Part shown: in pieces, positions 16,472-24,034 of the stretch
How positions within the stretch are numbered: position 1 is the stretch's first letter
Layout: the number at the start of each line of letters is the position of its first letter
From: a virus
IMG/VR virus record: IMGVR_UViG_3300017753_000051
Span: 1-31,196 of that record
DNA: 31,196 nucleotides
Strand: one strand, 5' to 3'
The notes under the pieces: generated by a model
Told to the model about the DNA's origin: nothing
The model's database searches: none
Seen by the model: only the letters and a program-made list of their open reading frames with translations
Position numbers and translations under genes: made by a program

Positions 16472-16905
16472 GTTTTGATTTGGATACCATCCAAAAGATG
16501 TGGGTGGAAGATTCAAAAATTGATATTGATAACCTTCATACCGAATCTTTGAATATTCCAACACTTCATGCGAAGTACTTTGATATATACAATAACATAG
16601 TTCTACTTAAAAAGAAAGCGGAACAACAGAAGAAAAATATTCGCCATGAAAGGTATGAATACTTTTCAGGTAAAGCAGATCCAGAAGTTTATATTGATAA
16701 CCCATTTCCAAAGAAAATTAGAGATAAAGAAACAATGCAAAAATATCTCGACGCAGATAATAAGTTATCTTCTGTATCTTTGAAAGTTGAATACTACGAT
16801 ACGATGCTTAACTATTTGGAAAGTATTCTGAAGGTAATTCAAAATCGCACATATCAGATTAAAAACGCTATAGAGTTCATTCGTTTTCAGTCAGGATTGG
16901 GTTAA
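16468..16905 (+). CDS. uvsY: Recombination mediator UvsY
   Basis: UvsY loads the UvsX recombinase onto gp32-covered single-stranded DNA. The 145-aa protein (T4: 137) has the family layout: an N-terminal helix with DSKIDIDNLHTESLNIPTLH, a basic helix ending in ERYEYFSGKADPEVYI (T4 has a closely similar DYYSGRGD segment), and C-terminal helices KLSSVSLKVEYYDTMLNYLE and ILKVIQNRTYQIKNAIEFIR. It overlaps gp3 upstream (ATGA) and abuts the next gene (TAATG). UvsX itself is not in the window. Confidence 0.9.
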   Translation: MSFDLDTIQKMWVEDSKIDIDNLHTESLNIPTLHAKYFDIYNNIVLLKKKAEQQKKNIRHERYEYFSGKADPEVYIDNPFPKKIRDKETMQKYLDADNKLSSVSLKVEYYDTMLNYLESILKVIQNRTYQIKNAIEFIRFQSGLG

Positions 16906-17123
16906 TGAGCGAAGAATGGGTTTATGAAAATGAAGATTTTGATCCAGAAGGAACTTATATAGAACTACAATTTGGTCCCGAAGACGCATATCTTCTTTAT
17001 AAATCTGTCTCAGTTCATCTTGACAAATGGTCTGGTGGAGATCCAAGTGAACAGGAAAGACTTTATTATCTTAAAAATTTTCTGTATAGAGTTGTGCTTG
17101 AATATAAATTCAATATAGACTAA
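16905..17123 (+). CDS. Small acidic protein, unknown function
   Basis: The 72-aa acidic protein (EEWVYENEDFDPEGTYIELQ, FGPEDAYLLYKSVSVHLDKW, then a C-terminal helix LKNFLYRVVLEYKFNID) has no cysteine, signal or membrane segment. It starts within the uvsY stop (TAATG), so it is part of the gp3-uvsY unit. Its predicted helical pairing suggests a small soluble binding protein. I do not recognise a family. Confidence 0.65.
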   Translation: MSEEWVYENEDFDPEGTYIELQFGPEDAYLLYKSVSVHLDKWSGGDPSEQERLYYLKNFLYRVVLEYKFNID

Positions 17124-17163
17124 TTGTACAAGGCAATTATTGATTATAAGTTTTATAAAATAC

Positions 17164-17171
17164 AATAAATA
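17164..17171 (+). promoter_or_regulatory. Late promoter octamer (AATAAATA) before uvsW
   Basis: AATAAATA lies 21 bases before the uvsW start. In T4 uvsW is a late gene, which agrees with a late-type element here. A weak TTGTAC-N15-TATAAG (17124-17150) is also present upstream but is not convincing. Confidence 0.5.
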
Positions 17172-17192
17172 TTTTTAGATGAATGGACCTAT

Positions 17193-18668
17193 GTGACTGA
17201 CACGACAGTAAATCTTGTTATTTCTAAGTCTAACGAAGTATTTTTAAAAATTCATACAGAACCTCATATTGAATATGAGTTGCGGGATCACTTCAAGTTT
17301 GAAGTTCCCAATATGAAATTTATGCCTCAATATCGCAATAGGCAATGGAACGGAGAGATTCACCTATACGATATGAGATCAAAGCAGATCTATGTCGGTC
17401 TGTTAGATAAGATTATATCTTTCTGTAACAACTACGGATACACTTATAAATTTGAAAGTAATAAGTTCTACGGACTTCCTTTTGAGATCAATGAACAAAT
17501 TTCATTTGAAGGAGTCAAGGACTACATGAACTCTATTTGTGCTCATACTCCCAGAAAGTATCAGGTTGAGGGAGTATATGATGCTTTACGACATAATCGA
17601 AAGCTATTGATAAGCCCCACAGCGAGTGGCAAATCCTTAATGATTTATTCCCTCGTAAGATATTATGTGGATAAAGGACAAAAAATTCTTTTAGTTGTTC
17701 CAACGACATCTCTTGTAGAACAGATGTACAAGGACTTTTTGGATTATGGTTGGAATGCTGACTCATATTGCCACCGTATCTATTCTGGTCGTGAAAAAAG
17801 TAATGATGCACCAGTAACCATCACAACTTGGCAGTCTGTCTATAAGTTAGATAGAACTTTCTTTGAAGACTACAATGTAGTTATAGGAGATGAAGCACAC
17901 CTATTTAAGAGCAAGTCTCTTATTTCAATTATGACCAAACTTCATCATGCCAAGTATAGATTTGGTTTCACAGGAACTTTAGACGGCACACAGACGCATA
18001 AATGGGTCTTAGAGGGAGTCTTTGGACCATCATATAAAGTTACACGAACAGACGAGTTGATGAAACAGGGACACCTTTCTCAACTTGATATTCAATGTAT
18101 TGTGCTAAAACATCCTCCTCACAAGTTTGAAGTATATGAAGATGAGATTCAATATCTTATTTCACATGAACAACGAAATAAATTTATTACTAACTTAGCA
18201 TTAGATTTAAAAGGCAATACCCTTGTCTTGTTTAGTCGTGTTGAATCACATGGAGCAATTCTTTTTGATAAGATAAATAGCAGCAAGGGTGAGAACCGTA
18301 AAGTATTTTTTATACACGGTGGCGTTGATACTGAAGAGAGGGAGTTGGTAAGAGAGATAACAGAAAAAGAAAATAATGCAATCATCGTTGCCTCTTATGG
18401 AACTTTTTCTACTGGTATTAACATTAAGAACCTCCATAATGTGATCTTTGCTTCACCCAGTAAATCGAGAGTTAGAAATCTACAATCAATTGGAAGAGTA
18501 CTTAGGAAAGGAAAAAATAAAACTAAAGCAATACTCTACGACATCTCTGATGATTGTACTTACAATTCAAGGAAAAACTACACACTAAACCATCTCATAG
18601 AAAGAATTAAAATTTATAATGAAGAGAACTTTAATTATGAGATAATCACTATTCAATTAAAGAGTTAA
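17193..18668 (+). CDS. uvsW: DNA/RNA helicase UvsW
   Basis: UvsW is an SF2 helicase that unwinds R-loops and branched recombination intermediates, moving T4 from origin to recombination-dependent replication. Motifs are in order: an N-terminal DNA-binding region with MKFMPQYRNRQWNGEIHLYD; Walker A SPTASGKS (141-148); motif Ia VPTTSLVEQM; DEAH box GDEAH (232-236); GFTGTLDGT; VLFSRVESHG; ASYGTFSTGINIKNLHNVIF; and motif VI QSIGRVLRKGK. It is 491 aa (T4: 503). The start is GTG; the ATG two bases upstream is out of frame and ends at once, and the frame is closed at 17166. Confidence 0.95.
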   Translation: MTDTTVNLVISKSNEVFLKIHTEPHIEYELRDHFKFEVPNMKFMPQYRNRQWNGEIHLYDMRSKQIYVGLLDKIISFCNNYGYTYKFESNKFYGLPFEINEQISFEGVKDYMNSICAHTPRKYQVEGVYDALRHNRKLLISPTASGKSLMIYSLVRYYVDKGQKILLVVPTTSLVEQMYKDFLDYGWNADSYCHRIYSGREKSNDAPVTITTWQSVYKLDRTFFEDYNVVIGDEAHLFKSKSLISIMTKLHHAKYRFGFTGTLDGTQTHKWVLEGVFGPSYKVTRTDELMKQGHLSQLDIQCIVLKHPPHKFEVYEDEIQYLISHEQRNKFITNLALDLKGNTLVLFSRVESHGAILFDKINSSKGENRKVFFIHGGVDTEERELVREITEKENNAIIVASYGTFSTGINIKNLHNVIFASPSKSRVRNLQSIGRVLRKGKNKTKAILYDISDDCTYNSRKNYTLNHLIERIKIYNEENFNYEIITIQLKS

Positions 18669-18669
18669 T

Positions 18670-19068
18670 ATGGAAGAAGATTTTTATGCAACCCTAAAAT
18701 TAAACACAGGTGAAGAAATATTTGCCAAAGTAGCAGCATCCGAAGAGGAAGATAGAACTTACATTGTATTGTCTTATCCTATTACGATATCAGAAATTAA
18801 AACTAAATCTGGTAAACAGTTTGGTTATAAAATGGAACCATGGTTAAAAACTACTACTGATGATATGTTTATTCTTAAATTAGATGATGTTATAACAATG
18901 AGTGAATCATCTGATATTGAAATAATATCTTTATATCAATCTTATGTAAGACAAACAAGCAAACTTTCGAGTAATTTATCTAAGACAAAAATGTCTAGAA
19001 AAATGGGATATATCTCTAATGTCAATGATGCTAAAGAAATTCTAGAAAAACTCTACGAGAATAGTTAA
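18670..19068 (+). CDS. Sm-like (LSm-fold) small protein
   Basis: The 132-aa protein has an Sm-like beta-barrel pattern in its first 85 residues: FYATLKLNTGEEIFAKVAAS, TYIVLSYPITISEI, FGYKMEPWLKT, and DDMFILKLDDVITMSE. A helical, charged tail of about 45 residues follows (KTKMSRKMGYISNVNDAKEI). It is recognisably related to the 97-aa protein encoded at 30245-30538 (shared TGEE[IV]xAxV and a central PW). Sm-like proteins of presumed cyanophage origin are known from structural work. Binding of RNA is possible by analogy to Hfq/Sm but unproven. It starts two bases after the uvsW stop and is probably co-transcribed. Confidence 0.7.
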   Translation: MEEDFYATLKLNTGEEIFAKVAASEEEDRTYIVLSYPITISEIKTKSGKQFGYKMEPWLKTTTDDMFILKLDDVITMSESSDIEIISLYQSYVRQTSKLSSNLSKTKMSRKMGYISNVNDAKEILEKLYENS

Positions 19069-19135
19069 GCTTTAAAGGTAAGCTATAGCTGTCTTATCAA
19101 CCTTAACAAAGATATCCTACTGATGATTTGAGTAC

Positions 19136-19164
19136 TTGTCAAGTATTTAACTAAATGGTATAAT
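19136..19164 (+). promoter_or_regulatory. Sigma70-type promoter of gp55
   Basis: TTGTCA (19136-19141), a 17-base spacer and TATAAT (19159-19164). Five of six and six of six consensus bases at ideal spacing make this a strong vegetative-type promoter. Transcription would start near 19171, shortly before the gp55 gene. The rest of the 120-base gap holds a 10-base palindrome (AGCTATAGCT, 19081-19090) within a loose imperfect hairpin. Confidence 0.85.
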
Positions 19165-19188
19165 TTATAGATAATATGAGATATTTTT

Positions 19189-19734
19189 ATGATTCAATCA
19201 GGAATGGCAAAAAGAAAAAGATCGGAACATTACGTCAACAATAAAGAATTCCTTGCTGCTCTTATTGAACATCGATGCAATGTCGAAGTTTCTTATAGAA
19301 AGAAGTTTGGAAAGAATTTAGAAGAACAAGATAAGTCTGAAAGAGCAAAACGATGGGATACGAAACCTCCTATTCCACGCTACATTGGTGAGTGTTTTTT
19401 AAAGATTGCAAATCATCTATCATTTAAACCAAACTTTGTTAACTACATGTTCAAGGAGGACATGATCTCTGATGGAATCGAAAATTGCGTTCAGTACATA
19501 CATAATTTTAATCCTGAGAAATCCCAAAATCCTTTTGCTTACTTTACGCAGATCATTCATTATGCATTTCTCAGACGTATTCAAAAAGAGAAAAAGCAAT
19601 TAGAAATCAAAAACAAGATTATTGAACGATCTGGTTACAGTGAGGTGTTTGACGACAACAACACCCTTGACGGATCGAACTACTCCGAGTATAATCAAAT
19701 CAAGGATAATGTCCATTCTAAACTGCGTGGATAA
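19189..19734 (+). CDS. gp55: Late-transcription sigma factor gp55
   Basis: gp55 redirects host RNA polymerase to the TATAAATA late promoters, working with the sliding clamp gp45. The 181-aa protein (T4: 185) has KRSEHYVNNKEFLAALIEHR near the N-terminus and sigma region 2-like helices: PRYIGECFLKIANHLSFKPN, then MISDGIENCVQYIHNFNPEK and NPFAYFTQIIHYAFLRRIQK, which corresponds to the -10-binding helix of sigma70 proteins. An alternative start at 19204 (MAKRKRSEHY) is possible and may be the real one. A sigma70-type promoter lies just upstream, so it can be made before late transcription. Stop overlaps the gp47 start (TAATG). Confidence 0.93.
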   Translation: MIQSGMAKRKRSEHYVNNKEFLAALIEHRCNVEVSYRKKFGKNLEEQDKSERAKRWDTKPPIPRYIGECFLKIANHLSFKPNFVNYMFKEDMISDGIENCVQYIHNFNPEKSQNPFAYFTQIIHYAFLRRIQKEKKQLEIKNKIIERSGYSEVFDDNNTLDGSNYSEYNQIKDNVHSKLRG

Positions 19735-20774
19735 TGAAAATTGCAATCATTACCGATCAACACTTTGGTGCTCGTAAAAACTCTAAGTTATTTCACGATT
19801 ACTTTCTAAAGTTCTATAATGATGTGTTTTTCCCGACGCTGGAACAGTACGGGATAACCACAGTTGTAGATATGGGAGATACCTTTGACAGTCGTAAAGG
19901 CATTGACTTCTCTGCACTAGCATGGGCAAAGAATAATTACTACGATCGCCTACATGATCTTGGTATAAAAGTTCATACAATCGTTGGCAATCACACCACA
20001 TATTACAAGAATACCAACGATGTTAACTCTGTAGACTTACTCCTACGGGAATATAAAAACGTTAATGTCTACTCAGAGGCAACTGAAGTAAAGTTAGGAA
20101 ACTTAAAAACGTTGTTTATCCCATGGATTAATGCAGAAAATCAAGACAAGACTTTCAAACGTATTGAAAGTTCAATTTGCAAAGTCGCGATGGGGCACCT
20201 TGAACTCCAAGGATTTAGAGTTAATAAACAAATCGTCATGGAGCATGGTCATGATTGCGAGTTATATTCAAAGTACTCCAAGGTCTTCAGCGGTCACTAT
20301 CACACTAGATCGGATAATGGACGGGTATACTATCTGGGAAATCCATACGAAATGTTCTGGTCAGATGTCGGTGATCGGAGAGGATTCACCATCTTTGATA
20401 CAGAGACTCTGGAACACACTCACGTAGATAATCCTCATAGAATGTTCTATAACATCTATTATGAAGATACTTCTTATCAAACATTTGATACTAGAGAATA
20501 TGAGAACAAAATTGTACGAATCATTGTTCGTAAAAAGACTGATCTTAAAAATTTTGAAAAGTTTGTAGATAAACTTTATGCCTCAAATGTTTCTGAACTC
20601 AAGATTGTTGAGAACTTTCAAATTCAAGAGAATGAAGAGTTTGAAGCATTTGAGTCAGAAGATACTCTTTCTATCTTGAATAGATATGTGGAAGAAGCAA
20701 AAATAGATCTTGATAAGTCTATTGTTCAAAACCTTATTTCTGAAGTCTATCAAGAAGCTTGCGAAATGGTATAA
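19734..20774 (+). CDS. gp47: Recombination nuclease subunit gp47 (SbcD/Mre11 type)
   Basis: gp47 is the nuclease of the gp46/47 complex that resects DNA ends to start recombination-dependent replication and helps degrade host DNA. All metallophosphoesterase motifs are visible: D8/H10 (ITDQHFG), D46/D49 (DMGDTFD), N86/H87 (VGNHT), H155 (AMGHLEL) and H188/H190 (SGHYHTRS). The 346-aa length matches T4 (339). The start overlaps the gp55 stop and the stop overlaps the next ATG. Unlike T4, where gp46 is close by with small genes between, a DUF3110-like gene sits in the gap. Confidence 0.96.
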   Translation: MKIAIITDQHFGARKNSKLFHDYFLKFYNDVFFPTLEQYGITTVVDMGDTFDSRKGIDFSALAWAKNNYYDRLHDLGIKVHTIVGNHTTYYKNTNDVNSVDLLLREYKNVNVYSEATEVKLGNLKTLFIPWINAENQDKTFKRIESSICKVAMGHLELQGFRVNKQIVMEHGHDCELYSKYSKVFSGHYHTRSDNGRVYYLGNPYEMFWSDVGDRRGFTIFDTETLEHTHVDNPHRMFYNIYYEDTSYQTFDTREYENKIVRIIVRKKTDLKNFEKFVDKLYASNVSELKIVENFQIQENEEFEAFESEDTLSILNRYVEEAKIDLDKSIVQNLISEVYQEACEMV

Positions 20775-21043
20775 TGTTTATTTTAACAATTGACGGCAGA
20801 GAAGATGATGGTGCTTATAGTGTTATAGATGATGAAGGAAATCAAACACTATACATCTTTGAAGAAGAAGATGATGCCGTTAGATTTGCTATGATGCTAG
20901 AAGAGGAAGAATATCCTGAAATGCATGTAATGGAAGTTGATAAAGAGATAGTTGTATCTATCTGTGAAGTCCACGATCATAATTATGCTATAATAACAAA
21001 AGATGACCTTGTGATTCCCCCTGAAGTAAATGATATTATTTGA
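20774..21043 (+). CDS. DUF3110-like protein of cyanobacterial type
   Basis: The ATG at 20774 shares a base with the gp47 stop. The 89-aa acidic protein starts MFILTIDGREDDGAYSVIDD, continues NQTLYIFEEEDDAVRFAMML, and ends in IPPEVNDII. The pattern hydrophobic strand, GAYSV/GIHSL-like turn, F-E-x-x-D-D-A-x-R-[FY]-A-x-x-L-E helix and a pair of late strands matches DUF3110, a family widespread in cyanobacteria and of unknown function. It probably came from a cyanobacterial host. Sandwiched between gp47 and gp46 with overlaps on both sides (14 bases with gp46), it would be made in step with the nuclease complex. Confidence 0.75.
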   Translation: MFILTIDGREDDGAYSVIDDEGNQTLYIFEEEDDAVRFAMMLEEEEYPEMHVMEVDKEIVVSICEVHDHNYAIITKDDLVIPPEVNDII

Positions 21044-22742
21044 AAAAATCCGTTGGAAAAACTTTCTTTCTACCGGAAATCAATTTACAGAAGTTGAACT
21101 GAATAAAGAATCTACAACTCTTATCATTGGCAATAATGGTGCAGGTAAGTCAACGATCTTAGATGCGTTAACTTTTGTATTGTTTGGAAAATCTTTTCGT
21201 AAGATTAATAAACCACAACTCATTAACTCTACGAATGAAAAGGATTGTCTTGTAGAGATTGAGTTTACTATTGGTTCTACTAACTGGATGATTCGTAGAG
21301 GAATCAAGCCAAGTTTATTTGAAATTTATAGAAATGATACTTTGTTAGACCAGAATGCTTCGGCAGTAGAGCAACAGAAGTTTCTGGAACAGGTTATTCT
21401 TAAGATGAACTATAAGTCTTTTACTCAGATTGTCATCTTGGGTAGCAGTAACTTTGTTCCATTTATGCAACTGGCGACATCAAGTCGCAGAGAAGTTATT
21501 GAAGACTTGTTGGATATTAAGATTTTTTCTTCAATGAATAATATTCTGAAAGAAAAGATTCGGGGTATCAAGGATAATATTCGCACCTTAGAACTCAAGA
21601 AAGAATCTGTTAGTGATAAAGTTCAGATGCAGGAGAACTTTATTGAAGAACTTGAGAACCGTGGAAAGAAAAATATTGAGGATAAAGAATTTAAGATTGG
21701 CAAACTCCTTGTAGAAGAAAATAATTGGATGGGAGTCAACGAAGAAAAAAATAGAAAACTATTTGAACTCCAAGGAAAACTTGAAAGTTATAGTGGTGCT
21801 ACGGAAAAACTTCGTAAATTTGGTAATCTAAAGGGAAAGATTTCTAACAAAGTATCAACTATTACTAAGGAACATAAATTTTTCTCACAGAATACGGTTT
21901 GTCCTACCTGTACTCAGGATATAGAAGAATCGTTTCGGTTAAATAAAATTGAAGACGCTCAAAATAAAGCAAAAGAGTTGCAATCTGGATATAAAGATCT
22001 GGAGGAGGCAATTAAAAATGAGGAAGAACGAGAGCGTCAATTTACTGTTCTATCAAAGGAGATCACTTCCCTAACACATGGCATTTCTCAAAACAATACT
22101 AAGATCGCTGGATGTCAACGACAAGTCAGAGATCTGGAATCGGAAATTCAAAAAGTTACCGAACAACTTGCAAATAGAACTGCTGAGAATGAAAAGTTAG
22201 ATATCTTCAAAGAAAACTTAAAACAAGTATATGATGACTTGTCTGGGGAAAAAAATCTGATTCAATATCATGACTTTTCATACTCTTTGTTAAAGGACAG
22301 TGGAGTAAAATCCAAAATCATCAAAAAATATTTACCTCTGATTAACCAACAGGTTAATAGATATCTTCAGATGATGGATTTCTATATTAACTTTACGTTA
22401 GATGAAGAGTTCAACGAAACGATTCAATCCCCTATTCATGAAGACTTTTCTTATTCTTCTTTCAGTGAAGGTGAAAAACAACGTATTGACCTAGCACTTC
22501 TCTTCACTTGGAGGGAAGTTGCAAAATTAAAAAATTCAACTAATACAAACCTCCTTATTCTTGATGAGATTTTTGATTCTTCCCTTGATGGATTTGGAAC
22601 AGAAGAGTTTCTTAAAATCATCAGGTATGTGATTAAAAACGCAAATGTTTTTGTCATCTCTCATAAGAGTGGAATGGAAGACAAATTTGAAAATGTTGTG
22701 AAGTTTGAAAAAACAAAAGGTTTTAGTGGAATTGTAAAATGA
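21030..22742 (+). CDS. gp46: Recombination ATPase subunit gp46 (SbcC/Rad50 type)
   Basis: gp46 is the SMC-like ATPase partner of gp47. Walker A GNNGAGKS (34-41) follows an N-terminal IRWKNFLSTGNQFTEVEL strand. Two coiled-coil arms flank the zinc hook CPTC (C291/C294). The ABC signature FSEGEKQRIDLAL starts at residue 478 and Walker B LLILDEIFDSSLD at 508 (D512/E513); the H-loop is in VFVISHKSGM. It is 570 aa against 560 in T4, so appears complete. The start lies inside the DUF3110-like gene; its TGA overlaps the epimerase ATG. Confidence 0.96.
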   Translation: MILFEKIRWKNFLSTGNQFTEVELNKESTTLIIGNNGAGKSTILDALTFVLFGKSFRKINKPQLINSTNEKDCLVEIEFTIGSTNWMIRRGIKPSLFEIYRNDTLLDQNASAVEQQKFLEQVILKMNYKSFTQIVILGSSNFVPFMQLATSSRREVIEDLLDIKIFSSMNNILKEKIRGIKDNIRTLELKKESVSDKVQMQENFIEELENRGKKNIEDKEFKIGKLLVEENNWMGVNEEKNRKLFELQGKLESYSGATEKLRKFGNLKGKISNKVSTITKEHKFFSQNTVCPTCTQDIEESFRLNKIEDAQNKAKELQSGYKDLEEAIKNEEERERQFTVLSKEITSLTHGISQNNTKIAGCQRQVRDLESEIQKVTEQLANRTAENEKLDIFKENLKQVYDDLSGEKNLIQYHDFSYSLLKDSGVKSKIIKKYLPLINQQVNRYLQMMDFYINFTLDEEFNETIQSPIHEDFSYSSFSEGEKQRIDLALLFTWREVAKLKNSTNTNLLILDEIFDSSLDGFGTEEFLKIIRYVIKNANVFVISHKSGMEDKFENVVKFEKTKGFSGIVK

Positions 22743-23455
22743 AAGTATTGATCACAGGACATAAAGGTTTTATTGGTAGTAATGTTTATTTGGACTGGCA
22801 AGAAGAACTTGGAAATGTAAACGTTGATGGTATTGATAGACCTGATGATGTGAGTAGTTTTTCTGGAGGTGACTATGATCTTGTAGTTCATCTTGCAGCA
22901 TATGCAAACATTAGAGACAGTCTTGAAAATCCCCAACTGTTTTATGAGAACAATGTAGTCAAAGCAAAACCACTCTTTGACTGGTGTCAAGAAACAAATA
23001 CTAGACTCCTTTATGCGTCTTCTAGTGCAGTAGAAGAAGACTACTGGGAAAATCCATATGCGATGACAAAATGGGTAAATGAAATGATGGCACCAAAGAA
23101 TTCAGTGGGAATGCGTTTCACAACAGTTTATGGTCCTGATAGTAGGAAGGACATGATGTATCGTATGCTTCAGGATAAAACTGCTAAGTATGTCACGAAT
23201 CATAAGCGAGACTGGATTCATGTGAAGGATGTATGTCGTGCTATTCGGTATCTTGCAAGTAGTGACATTACTGGTCCTGTATCTGTTGGAACTGGAAACT
23301 CTGTTTCTGTAAAAGATCTAGCAGAAAAGATGGGTATGGGTCACCTACCAGTAAAGGAAGTGACACCAGGAGAACGTCAAGACAATGCTGCCGATGTTAC
23401 ACTTCTGAAAAGTACTGGATGGTTTCCAAGCATTAATGTTCTTGATACAGTTTAG
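22739..23455 (+). CDS. NAD-dependent nucleotide-sugar epimerase/dehydratase (extended SDR)
   Basis: The Rossmann motif TGHKGFIG (G7-x2-G10-x2-G13) is followed by DLVVHLAAYANIRDSLENP, the family's HLAA motif. The catalytic segment LLYASSSAVEEDYWENPYAM-TKW supplies the Ser and Y107-x3-K111. RFTTVYGPDSRKDMMYRMLQ and the late WIHVKDVCRAIRYLA motif complete an extended-SDR pattern such as UDP-glucose 4-epimerase. At 238 aa it is shorter than cellular enzymes (about 310-340 aa), with a reduced C-terminal substrate domain. The substrate is unknown; LPS or glycan modification is a possible role. Epimerases near gp46 are found in other cyanophages. It is coupled to gp46 by ATGA overlap. Confidence 0.88.
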   Translation: MKVLITGHKGFIGSNVYLDWQEELGNVNVDGIDRPDDVSSFSGGDYDLVVHLAAYANIRDSLENPQLFYENNVVKAKPLFDWCQETNTRLLYASSSAVEEDYWENPYAMTKWVNEMMAPKNSVGMRFTTVYGPDSRKDMMYRMLQDKTAKYVTNHKRDWIHVKDVCRAIRYLASSDITGPVSVGTGNSVSVKDLAEKMGMGHLPVKEVTPGERQDNAADVTLLKSTGWFPSINVLDTV

Positions 23456-23466
23456 AGAAGTAAATT

Positions 23467-23474
23467 TATAAATA
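23467..23474 (+). promoter_or_regulatory. Perfect late promoter octamer (TATAAATA)
   Basis: An exact TATAAATA lies in the 38-base gap before the ATG at 23494, 19 bases upstream of it. Confidence 0.7.
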
Positions 23475-23493
23475 CTTAAAAAGTTTACTTAAA

Positions 23494-23958
23494 ATGGATT
23501 ATAAAGATTTGCGTAGTATTCAAGAATCATACAATGCAATGTATTCTGAAGAAGTAGTTGAAGAAGGTTTGGCAGGTATGGTTGATAAGGCAACCAAAGC
23601 AGGTCAAGCTGGTTTGGAAAAAATGGGTGTAAAAATCAACCGCACTCCTAGACCAACTGCTAGACCAAGTGTCAGAACACAAGACACTATGCGTCAAAAT
23701 CAGTCTAGTATGGAAGAAGTCGATGTCTTTGATATCGTCAAGGGTCATCTGATTGATGAGGGTGCAACCGAATCTGAAGCACTCAAAACAATGTTTTCAA
23801 TGACTGAAGAAGAAATTAATGCAGTCATTGAAGCATATACCGTAACTAATGCAGACAAAAAAGGTAACACCCCTGCATATCAAAACTATATGAAAGGTAT
23901 GAAAGGTAAAGATGGTAAACCCGTGTATCAGGCAGCACCCCACCTGAAGGGAGTCTGA
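23494..23958 (+). CDS. Late-expressed protein of unknown function
   Basis: The 154-aa protein begins MDYKDLRSIQESYNAMYSEE, similar to the start of several cyanophage structural proteins. It has a basic Pro/Arg segment (RTPRPTARPSVRTQDTMRQN) and an acidic helical part (EVDVFDIVKGHLIDEGATES, EALKTMFSMTEEEINAVIEA) that recurs in proteins of these phages. The C-terminus is Lys/Gly-rich (YMKGMKGKDGKPVYQAAPHL). It is flanked by a perfect late octamer and an intrinsic terminator, so it forms a one-gene late transcription unit. A virion protein, perhaps packaged internally, is likely but not proven. Confidence 0.65.
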   Translation: MDYKDLRSIQESYNAMYSEEVVEEGLAGMVDKATKAGQAGLEKMGVKINRTPRPTARPSVRTQDTMRQNQSSMEEVDVFDIVKGHLIDEGATESEALKTMFSMTEEEINAVIEAYTVTNADKKGNTPAYQNYMKGMKGKDGKPVYQAAPHLKGV

Positions 23959-23979
23959 ACCACTTTTATAAGTGTCTAC

Positions 23980-24006
23980 AGGGAGGTCTTCGGACCTCCT
24001 TTTTTT
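23980..24006 (+). terminator. Intrinsic terminator with TTCG loop
   Basis: GGAGGTC (23982-23988) pairs perfectly with GACCTCC (23993-23999) around a TTCG loop, extended by a G-T and an A-T pair, and is followed by a run of T. It shares the 12-base core GGTCTTCGGACC with the terminator after gp23. Confidence 0.92.
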
Positions 24007-24007
24007 G

Positions 24008-24013
24008 TATAAT
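24008..24013 (+). promoter_or_regulatory. Possible -10 element before the CobT-like gene
   Basis: TATAAT lies 21 bases before the ATG at 24035 and 2 bases after the terminator T-run. No acceptable -35 is visible at 16-18 bases because that region is the terminator stem. It could be a promoter that needs an activator. Confidence 0.4.
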
Positions 24014-24034
24014 AGATTCATACGCAACCAAGCA

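Noticed and set aside
20770-20775. TATAAT at the gp47/DUF3110-like junction
   Set aside because: It overlaps the start codon of the gene it would serve and has no -35; a chance result of the TAATG overlap.
23972-24034. Longer N-terminal form of the CobT-like protein
   Set aside because: The extra 21 codons come from the terminator stem and T-run, so they are not likely to be translated; the ATG at 24035 fits the gene start.
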